Shown: positions 7,537-16,197 of the stretch, in pieces
Layout: each line of letters starts with the position of its first letter
Position numbering within the stretch: position 1 is the first letter of the stretch
NCBI RefSeq assembly: GCF_003071345.1
Contig: NZ_QCYK01000002.1
Coordinates: forward strand, 1,550,001-1,614,000
Origin: Chitinophaga parva
GTDB lineage: Bacteria; Bacteroidota; Bacteroidia; Chitinophagales; Chitinophagaceae
DNA: 64,000 nt
Reading direction: 5' to 3'
Position numbers and translations under genes: made by a program
Notes under the pieces: generated by a model
What the model was told of the DNA's origin: nothing
What the model saw: the letters and a program-made list of their open reading frames with translations, nothing else
Database searches by the model: none

Positions 7537-9744
7537 ATGAAATTATTCCGCATTTATAGCCTGGCAGCCGCACTGGTGCTGTGTATAGCCAGTGTGCAGG
7601 CCCAGGACCGGATGGACCGCCGGTATGATGAAGACGCGGCTGCCGCGCGCCAGGCCGTGTGGGCCTGGGACCTGCCGGCGTTTAATAAACCGGATTTCAG
7701 TAAGATCAGCACCAGGGAATCGCAGGTGATCGTGGCAAAGCATATGGAGGTGCTGGCCACGGGCAAGCAGCGGGGCGACCTCGGCAAAGGTTTTTACTTT
7801 ATCAAAACGGTGCGCACCATGGTGAAGATCAATGACAAGGCGGCGCTGGACGACTACTCTGAACTGGACTTCCAGAAAAGGACCAATGAATCCGGTTTGT
7901 ATAGCACCGCTACCGCTAACTATGTGGGCGCCCGTATTATAAAACCGGACGGCACGGTGAAGGAAGTGAATGTGAAAGACGATGCCGTATCTACCAAACA
8001 AACCGATTGGGACCGCCGTGCCAAGCTGGCCATCCCGGACCTGCAGGTCGGCGACATCCTGGATTTCTTTGTGCAGTACCAGGCCCGCGGGCCGGTAAGC
8101 ATTTTTGAACAGCAGGTCTTTGCCATGGGCGATGACTGCCCCATTATGAGCTATTCCATCCACTGCAAAATAGACAATGACTTTGCCATCGTGTACCGCG
8201 CGGTGAACGGCGCGCCGGAATTTAAACAGCAGGAAGAAGACGGCTCCATTATGCTGGACCTGCTGGTGCGCAACCTGCCGGCCATGCCTACTACGCTGTG
8301 GATGTCGCCCTTCCGCCAGATCCCCCTTATCCGTATGGAGTACCTCTTCAATCCCCGGGGCGGTGATTTTGCAGCAGGCCATGTGTACAAAACCGTGTCT
8401 GAGGAAAAGGTGAAAACCGCCGCCCTGCAACGGTTGTCTGAGTTTAAGAAATATGCGGCCAGCGCCTATTTTCCCGAAGTAGGGGAGCTGAAATCCATGA
8501 TACGCCGCTATGAAAAGCAGCGGGGTAAAGACATTCCGAAGGACAGCCTGTCCGCTTACGTGTATTACGGCATGCGCTACCTGATGCTGTATAAGATCAA
8601 TACTTTTGACAGCCGCATGGTGGTAGACCGCAGCCGCAACGACTGGCGGGTGAACAATAACAAGTTTGCCATGCTGCTCTCTGAAGCCCTGCACCATTTT
8701 GATATTGACTGTGATTTCATTTTTGCTACGTCCCGTTTTGGGCCGGATAGAAGTGAGCTGCTGGATCTGGACGACTATGAATACATCCTGCGCACGCATG
8801 AAGCCAAACCGGTGTTCATGAGCGCCGCGGGTATGTTTACCGGCTACGCCGAAATGCGGTACGACCTGGAAGGCGCCGTGGCGCCGGCTTTCTACGGCAC
8901 CAGCGGCAAAAAGTTTGAGTCGCGCGCGGAGCAGATGACAGCAACACTGCCGGTGAGCACCGCCGCAGAAAATGCGCACCTGGAAAAAATGAAAGTGCAG
9001 CTGGATAACAACATGCAGCTGGTAGACATTAAACGCACCGTAACCCTGAAAGGGCACCTGCGCGTGGATGAGCAACGCCAGCTGATGGTATATGAGGATT
9101 ACAATGAGGCAGAGCGCAAGGCACTGGGCATACCCAATACCTTCATGGAAGAAATGTCCGGCAGCCGCCGTAACAAGGCGCTGATAGACGATTACACCGG
9201 CGCTTTTGCAGATGCCCGCAAAGCCGTGAAGGACCAGTTTATGAGCGATATCAAAGGCGATTTTGACAACCCCGTAAAAGAGCTGAAAAGTTACAGCGTG
9301 GACAAAATGGGCCTGCGCCACACCGATCCTGATTTTGTGTACAGCTCTGATTTCACCATGGAAGGCCTGGTGAAGCGCGCCGGTAATAATTACATCCTGG
9401 ATGCCGGGAAGCTTATTGGCTCCCAGCTCACCATCAAACCCTCCCAGCGGGAGCGCAAGGTGGATGTGTACATGCCTTTTGCCCGCACTTACCAGTATGA
9501 TATAGACCTGCAGGTGCCAAAAGGGTATACCGTGGAAGGGGTGGATAAGCTGAACCGCAAGGTGGACAACGATTGCGGCACGTTCAACGTAACCGCCAGC
9601 CAGGCGGGCGATGTGGTGACCCTGCACATCAGCAAGGTGTATAAGAATGCGTTTGAACCGGTGGCCCAATGGGCGGATGTGCTGAAGGTGGTAGACGCCG
9701 CCAACGATTTCCAGGGAGAGAAGCTGCTGCTGAAGAAAAGCTAA
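7537..9744 (+). CDS. DUF3857-domain protein, catalytically degenerate transglutaminase relative
   Basis: A 735-residue exported protein with a signal peptide (about 1-22, ending SVQAQ), a DUF3857 N-terminal region (about 80-270) and a transglutaminase-like middle. Where the preceding gene has GDCKG, this protein reads WRVNNNKFAMLLSEAL (about residues 371-386), so the catalytic Cys is replaced in an otherwise recognisable helix. A long C-terminal beta domain follows. It is therefore probably a non-enzymatic partner or scaffold. It lies 20 bp behind the triad-containing paralogue and ends before a strong terminator. The DUF3857 assignment is from sequence character. The function is unknown. Confidence 0.75.
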   Translation: MKLFRIYSLAAALVLCIASVQAQDRMDRRYDEDAAAARQAVWAWDLPAFNKPDFSKISTRESQVIVAKHMEVLATGKQRGDLGKGFYFIKTVRTMVKINDKAALDDYSELDFQKRTNESGLYSTATANYVGARIIKPDGTVKEVNVKDDAVSTKQTDWDRRAKLAIPDLQVGDILDFFVQYQARGPVSIFEQQVFAMGDDCPIMSYSIHCKIDNDFAIVYRAVNGAPEFKQQEEDGSIMLDLLVRNLPAMPTTLWMSPFRQIPLIRMEYLFNPRGGDFAAGHVYKTVSEEKVKTAALQRLSEFKKYAASAYFPEVGELKSMIRRYEKQRGKDIPKDSLSAYVYYGMRYLMLYKINTFDSRMVVDRSRNDWRVNNNKFAMLLSEALHHFDIDCDFIFATSRFGPDRSELLDLDDYEYILRTHEAKPVFMSAAGMFTGYAEMRYDLEGAVAPAFYGTSGKKFESRAEQMTATLPVSTAAENAHLEKMKVQLDNNMQLVDIKRTVTLKGHLRVDEQRQLMVYEDYNEAERKALGIPNTFMEEMSGSRRNKALIDDYTGAFADARKAVKDQFMSDIKGDFDNPVKELKSYSVDKMGLRHTDPDFVYSSDFTMEGLVKRAGNNYILDAGKLIGSQLTIKPSQRERKVDVYMPFARTYQYDIDLQVPKGYTVEGVDKLNRKVDNDCGTFNVTASQAGDVVTLHISKVYKNAFEPVAQWADVLKVVDAANDFQGEKLLLKKS

Positions 9745-9763
9745 GCCGCAGTCCAGCGAAAAA

Positions 9764-9787
9764 CCCGGCACAAATTTACCTGCCGGG
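9764..9787 (+). terminator. Short GC-rich hairpin after the DUF3857 gene
   Basis: Perfect 7-bp arms CCCGGCA and TGCCGGG enclose a 10-nt AT-rich loop, 20 bp past the stop. There is no T run, so it may act as an mRNA 3' stabiliser ahead of the stronger terminator at 9816. Confidence 0.4.
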
Positions 9788-9815
9788 AAAGTTAAAAAAC
9801 TCCGCAAGATCCCAT

Positions 9816-9853
9816 AAAAAAACGCTGCCCAGTTTTGCCTGGCAGCGTTTTTA
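9816..9853. terminator. Bidirectional rho-independent terminator
   Basis: The arms AACGCTGCC and GGCAGCGTT pair perfectly around an 11-nt loop, with an A run on the left and a T run on the right. It lies between the convergent DUF3857 and crystallin-J1-like genes. Confidence 0.85.
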
Positions 9854-9867
9854 TTGCGTGGAATAAT

Positions 9868-10242
9868 CTAATGCGCGACGGAGCCCGATGGATTCGCCTC
9901 AAACTTTGCAATGACCTCGATAAGGCCTACAATGTGCGCGTTGAACGCGTCAAGTTCTTCGGCCGGCACCCACAGTTCATTGTGGATGGCACCACCCACG
10001 TTCTGCACAGGGTAACGGGCCAGGAAACTGCTATCCACGTCAAACATGGTTACGTAGCCGGCGCCATAGGCAGGCACGTTCCACTCACTGGATATCTGTG
10101 CAGCATAGGCTTCGTTCATTACCGGGTAGAAGAAGGGCTGATCCGGGAGCCGCGGTGGAAATTTCGTGTAGCCGGACGCTTTGATCAGTTCAAGTTCCTT
10201 TGGACCAACTGGCCGGTACAACGTGGTAAGCGCTTTTGCCAT
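9868..10242 (-). CDS. Small protein annotated in relatives as 'ADP-ribosylation/crystallin J1'
   Basis: A 124-residue soluble protein beginning MAKALTTLYRPVGPKEL, with the conserved blocks FPPRLPDQPFFYPV, EWNVPAYGAGYVT and NVGGAIHNELWVPAEEL. The pattern matches a widespread small family carrying the database name ADP-ribosylation/crystallin J1, whose biochemical role is not established. The internal ATG at 10242 is preferred over an upstream GTG at 10278, because the extra 12 residues do not fit the family start. No signal peptide or membrane segment is seen. It is a single gene ending just before the terminator it shares with its convergent neighbour. Confidence 0.7.
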   Translation of the reverse strand: MAKALTTLYRPVGPKELELIKASGYTKFPPRLPDQPFFYPVMNEAYAAQISSEWNVPAYGAGYVTMFDVDSSFLARYPVQNVGGAIHNELWVPAEELDAFNAHIVGLIEVIAKFEANPSGSVAH

Positions 10243-10564
10243 AGTCGTGGATTTGTACCTAAGATAGCAAAAAATCACATTTTGGATGCCGGGTGAAGAT
10301 ACTATCAGTATTTAAGCAGAAAATATTTTTAAAAATGACCGTTATAACATCTTTCAACAGGTTGTATAAAAAAGTAAGGAGTACTGTGCAGATTTGCATT
10401 AGCTTCGTATAGCCGGGAGAATCAGTTGCTGCAGCAGGATACACCAGGTGTGAAAATATAACATATAACACCCCCTGGTACATGATGTGTAATCCAAATA
10501 ATTTCATTACATTAAACCTGCTACAGCATTTACCTATCCAAATAAGAACCAAAAATGACCATTT
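10243..10564. other. Divergent intergenic region, 322 bp
   Basis: AT-rich spacer between the crystallin-J1-like gene (minus) and the DUF4251 gene (plus). It must carry both promoters, but no element could be assigned with confidence. The decamer AAAAATGACC occurs twice (near 10329 and near 10550). No gene is seen. Confidence 0.4.
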
Positions 10565-11059
10565 ATGAGCGCAAGCCAATTGCTGAAGTGGGGCGGTTTG
10601 TTACTATTAAGCATCGTGGTACAGGCAGGGTGGGCCCAGAAGAAGGGTGCAGCTAAAGACAGTGCCCGGGTGGCAGCGGCCCTGAACGACCACCGTTTTG
10701 TCTTTGTGCCCCAGCAAATGATGCCTATGGGCGGGCGGGTACGCCAGGTAACGCCAGACTACACGGTAAAAGTGAGCGGAGATACGCTGAGGTCCTACCT
10801 GCCTTATGTGGGCCGTGCATACTCGGCGCCTATAGGGTCTACCACCGGTCCGCTGGACTTTACCACGCCGGTAACCTACATACTGGCCACCCGGAAGAAG
10901 GGGGGCTGGCTGGTAACGCTGAAACCTGTAAATTCCCGGGACATCCAGCGGTATGAATTCACCATTTTTGATTCCGGCTCCGCCAGCTTATCTGTGACCA
11001 GTACCAACCGGCAGCCCATATCGTACAATGGGTATGTGCAGCCGGTGGGCCAAAAATAA
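10565..11059 (+). CDS. DUF4251-domain exported protein
   Basis: A 164-residue protein with a signal peptide (about 1-24, ending GWAQ). The mature part fits DUF4251: a beta-strand DHRFVFVPQQ, then TPDYTVKVSGDTLRSYLPYVGRAY, then a Gly-rich turn and two more strand pairs. The family is restricted largely to Bacteroidota, is predicted to be periplasmic or surface-located, and has no known activity. The start ATG is at 10565. An ATG 11 bp upstream is out of frame. The gene stands alone, with 161 bp to the next start. Confidence 0.75.
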   Translation: MSASQLLKWGGLLLLSIVVQAGWAQKKGAAKDSARVAAALNDHRFVFVPQQMMPMGGRVRQVTPDYTVKVSGDTLRSYLPYVGRAYSAPIGSTTGPLDFTTPVTYILATRKKGGWLVTLKPVNSRDIQRYEFTIFDSGSASLSVTSTNRQPISYNGYVQPVGQK

Positions 11060-11220
11060 ACGGACTGTTTACCAATTTTATCCTTACCCGGGGGCTCCTG
11101 CCTGCCCGGTGGCAACAATTTTTTGTCAATTACAATTAATTAACGAGCCAAGTCCAGCGAGACACTAATTTTACCAAACGACCATATTTCTTATATCACT
11201 TACCCCTCAACATTAAAACC

Positions 11221-11856
11221 GTGAAAAGCATAACCCAACAAAAAGTAGCCCGCATTTTTGGCAGTGAAATGGCCGACCTGATAGAGCAACACGCCACGCC
11301 AATGACGGTGCCAGCCGAAGAGACCATCATGCTGCCGGATGCCTACGTTAAAGTATTGCCCCTGGTGCTGGACGGATCTATCCGCATTTACCGCGTGGAT
11401 GAAGAAGGAAAGGAAGTATTCCTGTATTATGTGGAGGCGCTGCAAACCTGTGCCATGTCTGTACTGGCCAGCCTGGGCGGCGACAAAAGCAAGGTAAAGG
11501 CGGTCACCGAAACGGAGGTGAAGCTGCTGGCCATTCCCGGCGACCTGGTGGAACGCTGGATGGAAGAGCAGATCTCTTTCCGCCGGTTTATCCTGCACAC
11601 CTGCGGGCAGAAATTTGATGATCTTTTCCGGGCCATTGATAATCTTGCATTTAAGAAGCTGGACGAGCGCCTGCTGGAGTACATCCGGGAAGCCTGCCGC
11701 AACGGTGGTACCAATTTTGTCAGTATGACGCACCAGGAACTGGCCAACGAAATGAACACTTCCCGGGAGGTGGTATCCCGCCTGCTGAAGCAGATGGAGC
11801 GGCAAGGCGTGGTGCGCATGGCCAGGAGCCGGATCTCTTTGTTGGAAAGAGTTTAG
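11221..11856 (+). CDS. Crp/Fnr-family transcriptional regulator
   Basis: A 211-residue regulator with a short effector beta-roll (about 20-110) and a C-terminal winged helix (about 150-205). The recognition segment reads MTHQELANEMNTSREVVSRL, the classical Crp/Fnr helix-turn-helix with the Ser-Arg-Glu-x-Val-Ser-Arg core. There is no N-terminal Cys cluster, unlike the regulator at 4258. The start is a GTG at 11221 (GTGAAAAGC); no better ATG lies upstream. Five bases after its stop lies a perfect CRP-type palindrome, then a sigma region 2 protein, so the regulator may control that neighbour. The effector is unknown. Confidence 0.88.
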   Translation: MKSITQQKVARIFGSEMADLIEQHATPMTVPAEETIMLPDAYVKVLPLVLDGSIRIYRVDEEGKEVFLYYVEALQTCAMSVLASLGGDKSKVKAVTETEVKLLAIPGDLVERWMEEQISFRRFILHTCGQKFDDLFRAIDNLAFKKLDERLLEYIREACRNGGTNFVSMTHQELANEMNTSREVVSRLLKQMERQGVVRMARSRISLLERV

Positions 11857-11860
11857 TCCT

Positions 11861-11878
11861 GTGTGACTAATGTCACAC
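11861..11878. promoter_or_regulatory. Perfect CRP/FNR-type operator
   Basis: GTGTGACTAATGTCACAC contains TGTGA-N6-TCACA, the exact CRP consensus spacing, with 7-bp arms that pair perfectly. It starts 5 bp after the crp/fnr stop and about 100 bp before the sigma-2-like gene. Binding by the adjacent regulator is inferred. Confidence 0.6.
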
Positions 11879-11977
11879 TAATACTGGGCAAGAACCAGTT
11901 ATATTTATAGTACCGTATACAACTGTAAAACTTTTGTTTTCCCCCGATACGCCAGCGGCGCGGGCGAAAAGATCCCA

Positions 11978-12355
11978 ATGTTCAATATGCCTGGTGCAGA
12001 CGAATACAAACAATACACCGATGCAGCACAATTCTCGGAAGCGGATTGGGTAGCAGGCTTGTTGGCGCGCGACAAAAACGTCATCGCCCTCTGCTACGAC
12101 AAGTACGCCCCCGCATTGTACGGCTATATCCTCAAAACAGTACCCAGCGAACCTGCAGCGGCCAATGTGTTGTCCGCTGCATTTCTCCACATTATTAAGG
12201 GCATAGATGATTACCGGCCCTCCGAACTACGCCTCTTCACCTGGATGCTGCGGATCACCCACTGGGAAATGATCCGGCAAACCGGGGAAGGCCTTGAACT
12301 GCCGGCGGGCATAGTACACCGGCTGCCGGAAGGCAATGGGAGAAGAACGGGGTGA
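11978..12355 (+). CDS. Stand-alone sigma-70 region 2-like protein
   Basis: A 125-residue protein. Residues about 30-100 match the region 2 helices of ECF sigma factors (CYDKYAPALYGYILKTV, then ANVLSAAFLHIIKGIDDYRP and RLFTWMLRITHWEMIRQ). Region 2 binds core polymerase and the -10 element. Region 4, which reads the -35 element, is absent: the frame ends 25 residues later and no region 4 helix-turn-helix was found in any frame before the next gene. It may be a relic, or a short factor that works with a DNA-bound partner. It follows the CRP-type operator at 11861. The start is ATG 11978 or ATG 11987. Confidence 0.7.
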   Translation: MFNMPGADEYKQYTDAAQFSEADWVAGLLARDKNVIALCYDKYAPALYGYILKTVPSEPAAANVLSAAFLHIIKGIDDYRPSELRLFTWMLRITHWEMIRQTGEGLELPAGIVHRLPEGNGRRTG

Positions 12356-12557
12356 TGCGGTAACTACGTATAATGGTTAGCGTTAGTCACTGCGTTACCG
12401 CTTAAAAACTACCAATGGTTTGGTAGCAAACAGATTAGCTGGTTTGTTGATCCTGTGCATTTAGTTTCCTGCAATTGTATGGGTTTGGGCTTGTTGTATA
12501 AAACAGTAGTCCACCTGCCTGCTGATTTCCAGCCCCTGGAAATGGTGGTGCCCAGAA

Positions 12558-12598
12558 ATAAAAAAGCCAACAAAACCGCCTTTCGCTTTTTGTTGGCC
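12558..12598 (-). terminator. Rho-independent terminator of the ABC1 kinase operon
   Basis: On the minus strand, GGCCAACAAAA pairs with TTTTGTTGGC across an 11-nt loop and is followed by a TTTTTTATTT tract. It lies 36 bp past the stop of the ABC1 kinase gene. Confidence 0.85.
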
Positions 12599-12633
12599 TC
12601 TCCTCCGGATGTGGTGCTTCGCAGCCATTCAAC

Positions 12634-13950
12634 CTAATGTTTTAACGCATCGATCCGGGATTGTCCCGTGATCACCTGTGCCTTCAGGTCATTGAGCAGG
12701 GTATACAAACCAAAGTAGGTCCGGTTCACATACAGGGAATGCCGGCTGCCCCGGGCCACCTTGCTCTCTTTCAGTTCCTTCAGGTTAGATAAATATTCTA
12801 CGTAGTCATACATTTCCCGGAAATAGGCATCATTCCCAAAATCAAAATGCTCCTGGCGGAAGGGAATGGTCAGCAGGTCTATCAGGTGCTGGAACAGGCC
12901 GGAGTAGAACACAATATCCTGCTCCGTATCATTGTCATGGATCATTTCCAGTGCACGGTACACGCGGCGCCGTTTGGTTTCATCCTTCAGCGTTTCCGGG
13001 TCTGTGAGCAGGAAATAATTGATGTAGAAATCCTCCGGTATCTCTTTCACACAACCAAAATCAAAAATGCCCAGGCGCCCGTCCGGCTGCATCAGGAAGT
13101 TGCCGGGGTGCGGGTCTGCATGTACTTTGCGCAGGCTATGCATCTGGAACTGGTAAAAGTCCCACAGGGCCTGGCCAATCTTATTACGTACTTCCTGGCT
13201 GGGATGGGTGTGCAGGAATTCTTTTAAATGCTTACCCGGCAGCCAGTCCATGGTGATGATACGGCCGGAAGAAAGCGCGGGATAATATTCCGGGAACACC
13301 AGGTTGGGAATGTGCGCGCACCGGGCAGAAAGTTCCATGGAACGTTCCAGTTCCAGGTGATAGTCCGTTTCTTCCAGCAGCTTGCTTTCTATCTCTTCAA
13401 AATACTGGTCCATATCCACTTCACTGAGACCCGCTATGCGCATGGCAAAGGGCTTGATCAGGCGCAGGTCCGACTTTACGCTGTGCGCTACGCCGGGATA
13501 CTGGATCTTCACTGCCAGGGTTTTGCCATCCAGCGTAGCCTTGTGTACCTGCCCGATGGACGCAGCATTGCTGGCCTTGAGCTCAAAACTGTCGAACAAG
13601 GCGGAGGGCGATTTGCCCAGGGTTTTCTGGAAAGTGTTCACCACCAGCGGACCGGAAAGGGGCGGGGCGCTGTATTGCGACATCGCAAATTTATCGGTGT
13701 AGGCCTTGGGCAGCAGGCCCTTGTCCATACTGAGCATCTGTGCGGCTTTCAGGGCACTGCCTTTCAGGTTGCTGAGGGTGTTATAGATGTCTTCCGCATT
13801 GTCTTCATGCAGGGCCTCCTTGGTAGTGGAGGGATCCATGAGCTTGCGGGTGTAGTGTTTGATATAATTGCCGCCCACTTTGAGGCCGGTGCTTACAAAG
13901 CGGCTGGCGCGTTCTACTTTGGAGGTAGGTATGCTGGATTGTTCTTTCAT
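12634..13950 (-). CDS. ABC1/UbiB (AarF)-family atypical protein kinase
   Basis: A 438-residue ADCK/UbiB-type protein. Family marks are the KxGQ-like helix (LKGSALKAAQMLSMD, about 63-77), the Ala-rich nucleotide loop NAASIGQVHKA in place of a Gly-rich loop, the catalytic loop HADPHPGNF and the metal-binding IFDFGCV. There are no membrane helices. UbiB homologues support quinone or lipid metabolism through ATPase activity, but the client here is unknown. The TetR-type gene 69 bp upstream on the same strand probably forms an operon with it, a pairing inferred to be regulatory. A strong terminator follows. Confidence 0.9.
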   Translation of the reverse strand: MKEQSSIPTSKVERASRFVSTGLKVGGNYIKHYTRKLMDPSTTKEALHEDNAEDIYNTLSNLKGSALKAAQMLSMDKGLLPKAYTDKFAMSQYSAPPLSGPLVVNTFQKTLGKSPSALFDSFELKASNAASIGQVHKATLDGKTLAVKIQYPGVAHSVKSDLRLIKPFAMRIAGLSEVDMDQYFEEIESKLLEETDYHLELERSMELSARCAHIPNLVFPEYYPALSSGRIITMDWLPGKHLKEFLHTHPSQEVRNKIGQALWDFYQFQMHSLRKVHADPHPGNFLMQPDGRLGIFDFGCVKEIPEDFYINYFLLTDPETLKDETKRRRVYRALEMIHDNDTEQDIVFYSGLFQHLIDLLTIPFRQEHFDFGNDAYFREMYDYVEYLSNLKELKESKVARGSRHSLYVNRTYFGLYTLLNDLKAQVITGQSRIDALKH

Positions 13951-14019
13951 AAATCAGGTCGTTGCCGGGATGCCCGGCTGGCAAAGGTCACATAAAACAA
14001 TAAAGCGGGCTGGCGGGCA

Positions 14020-14649
14020 TCAGTGTTTGCCGGCCAGGATAAATTTTCCAAAATCCAGGAGGCTGTCCAGCGTGCTGGTGCCGATCAGCTGGAAACTGAG
14101 GGTTACCGCTTTTTCAATGGCGGCATCGGTCATTTCAAAACGGTCGCTGGTATCGTCCAGCCAGTATTTCAGGACAAACAGGGCCTGCAGCCAGAAGCCG
14201 TGCACGTATTTGTCAGAAATGTATTTGCGTTCCTGGATCTCGTTGGTGGCATAGCCGGTTTTGATGATGTCCGCCGCAAATTCCTTGAAGGCCTTGCGGA
14301 ACAGGTCCAGCTGGTCGTACTGCATAATGGGCAGCTTAATGCGGCGCTCCTGTTGCAGCAGGTAACTGCGGTTATCCTTCAGGTTTTGCACCCAGAGGAA
14401 GTAGAAGGCCAGCAGCTTTTCGGAAGCACTGTACTGCTGGTAGGTTTCGTCTGCCTGCAACTGGGCTACCGTATCATTAAAAATGGCCAGCCAGATGTCT
14501 TTTTCAATGGCTTCCAGCGAGGTGTACTGGTCGTAGAACTCAGACTCCGGGATGCCCAGGCTTTTGGTGAGGGCGTACACGGAAACGGGCGCTTTGCCGT
14601 TCTCCAGCCAATACATTTTATATGCATCGCGAATTTCTTTTTTTTCCAT
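14020..14649 (-). CDS. TetR/AcrR-family transcriptional regulator
   Basis: A 209-residue all-helical protein with an N-terminal TetR helix-turn-helix (about 5-50: YALTKSLGIPESEFYDQYTSLEAIE) and a long helical C-terminal region (about 60-205) for dimerisation and ligand binding. The DNA-binding part is somewhat divergent. Start ATG 14649 follows a T-rich stretch. It lies upstream of the ABC1 kinase on the same strand with a 69-bp gap and so probably regulates its own operon. No ligand can be inferred. Confidence 0.8.
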   Translation of the reverse strand: MEKKEIRDAYKMYWLENGKAPVSVYALTKSLGIPESEFYDQYTSLEAIEKDIWLAIFNDTVAQLQADETYQQYSASEKLLAFYFLWVQNLKDNRSYLLQQERRIKLPIMQYDQLDLFRKAFKEFAADIIKTGYATNEIQERKYISDKYVHGFWLQALFVLKYWLDDTSDRFEMTDAAIEKAVTLSFQLIGTSTLDSLLDFGKFILAGKH

Positions 14650-14969
14650 AAAAATCGTTTTGTGGGTGAGGACCGGGTTAAGTACAGGGGACGCTACAAA
14701 GCTAAGGCTGTTTTGGTTACCGCGATGTTAAAAAAGGCGGATTTTTGCCCCCGGGAAAACATGATAAAAAGCAGGATTCCCGCATAAAAAAGTGGGCCGG
14801 GAAATGGCCCGCTCCTGCAACCCAGGAACAGCCCGGGAGATCATTTTCCTTTGGCCCAGGCGGGAAAAGATGCCCGTAGGGGCTACCTGGTTTTTAGCCA
14901 CGTGCCAAACAAAAAAGCCAGCTGCTTTCCGGGGAAAACTGGCTGGCTGTATGGTCGGAGGATGATGCT
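14650..14969. other. Intergenic region, 320 bp
   Basis: It holds the presumed promoter of the TetR/ABC1 operon and, at 14911-14947, a terminator for the small membrane-protein gene upstream. No gene is seen. Confidence 0.5.
14911..14947 (-). terminator. Terminator of the small membrane-protein gene
   Basis: On the minus strand, GCCAGCCAG...CTGGC forms a stem that encloses a TTTTCC/GGAAA pairing, followed by TTTTTTG. It lies 23 bp past the stop at 14970. Confidence 0.7.
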
Positions 14970-15167
14970 TTAATTCATGGCGCCTGCACCGTTCACTACT
15001 TTTTTAGCAAAGCGGCTGGCGCGGCGTGCGTGTTTATTGAGCCGGGCGCGGGCATCGTCTGCCGCATCCACGGCTTCATCCAGTGCGTCTGCATTTTTGG
15101 CCAGGTAAATGATTACGCCTGCTGCGGCAGCTCCTACGACAAGTGATGCAAGAAGGATCTTTTTCAT
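14970..15167 (-). CDS. Small membrane-anchored or exported protein, unknown function
   Basis: A 65-residue protein. Residues 1-23 form one hydrophobic segment (ILLASLVVGAAAAGVIIYLA), which could be a membrane anchor or an uncleaved signal. The rest is a charged, Ala-rich helix (DALDEAVDAADDARARLN) with a basic end. The layout recalls YtxH-like small stress proteins, but no family could be assigned. It has its own terminator and is divergent from the ROK gene across 175 bp. The good start context and terminator support it as a real gene. Confidence 0.6.
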   Translation of the reverse strand: MKKILLASLVVGAAAAGVIIYLAKNADALDEAVDAADDARARLNKHARRASRFAKKVVNGAGAMN

Positions 15168-15342
15168 GGTCTATCGTTTTTGATGAAATGAATGCTTGTG
15201 TTTACAATACCGGTACAAGTGCTATGCCAAGGCTTTTCCGACCTATGTTAAATCCGCGCCTTACAGGCTCATGAATTCCGTTATGAATTCCGGGTATTTA
15301 CGGCTATCTTGGCGTATTCTAAGTTTCTATTCTCGCTAACGT

Positions 15343-16197
15343 ATGAAGACATCCCAAACCGTCCTGGGCATAGACCTGGGAGGTACCAATGTTCGCGCCG
15401 GCATTGTAGCACCTGCGCAGGAATTGCAGATCGTTTCCACCCGCATCCGGGCCAGTGGCACGGAACAGGAGGTGCTGGAAGATATTTACCAGGTGGCAGA
15501 CCAGTTTATGCACAAAGGGGTCACCCATATTGGCATTGGTGTGCCCAGTGTGGTGGATGTGGAGCAGGGCATTGTGTATGATGTGGCCAATATTGCATCC
15601 TGGAAAGAGGTGCCGCTGAAAGCCTTGATGGAAGCGCGTTACAAGGTGCCCGTGCTGGTTAATAACGACGCTAATTGCTTTGTGCTGGGCGAAAAATATT
15701 TCGGGCAGGCTAAGGGTGTGCACTCCATCGTGGGGCTGGCCATTGGCACCGGCATGGGCGCCGGCATCGTGGTAAAGGACAAGCTGTTTTCCGGCAGTAA
15801 CTGCGGGGCCGGCGAGTTTGGAATGGTGGAATACCTGGACCAGATCGTTGAATACTATGCCAGTGGCCAGTTTTTCCGCAACGTGTACAAGGAGGGTGGG
15901 GAAGTTTTCTTTGAAAGGGCCCGCCAGGGCGATGCGCAGGCACTGGCTGCCTTTGCGGAGCTGGGTACCCATATTGGCAACGCCATGAAGACGATCCTTT
16001 ATACCTATGATCCCGAAATGATCATCCTGGGTGGTTCTATTGCACAAACCTACGATTTCTTCCAGGAAACCATGTGGGCACGCATCCGTACCCTGCAATT
16101 TACCAGGACGGTAGAGCGGCTACAGGTCAGGGTTTCCGGCTTAAAACATGCTAATTTGCTGGGCGCTGCCAGCCTGTGGATGGATGCTGCCTTGTAA
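15343..16197 (+). CDS. ROK-family protein (glucokinase-like), without the zinc motif
   Basis: A 284-residue sugar-kinase-type protein of the ROK family. It has the phosphate loop DLGGTNVRAG (about 10-19), the catalytic base region VNNDANCF, the second phosphate motif GTGMGAGIV and GAGEFGM. The usual ROK zinc site (CxCGxxGCxE) is absent; after GAGEFGM the chain reads EYLDQIVEYYASG. This places it in the zinc-less branch. It lacks the N-terminal helix-turn-helix of ROK repressors, so a cytosolic hexose kinase is the best guess. The C-terminal coding end is partly duplicated after the stop (see the repeat at 16150). Confidence 0.85.
   Translation: MKTSQTVLGIDLGGTNVRAGIVAPAQELQIVSTRIRASGTEQEVLEDIYQVADQFMHKGVTHIGIGVPSVVDVEQGIVYDVANIASWKEVPLKALMEARYKVPVLVNNDANCFVLGEKYFGQAKGVHSIVGLAIGTGMGAGIVVKDKLFSGSNCGAGEFGMVEYLDQIVEYYASGQFFRNVYKEGGEVFFERARQGDAQALAAFAELGTHIGNAMKTILYTYDPEMIILGGSIAQTYDFFQETMWARIRTLQFTRTVERLQVRVSGLKHANLLGAASLWMDAAL

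Noticed and set aside
7543..9807. 754-codon minus-strand open frame
   Set aside because: It lies antisense to the DUF3857 gene, is His- and Val-rich in the way typical of complementary shadows, and has no start context or domain.
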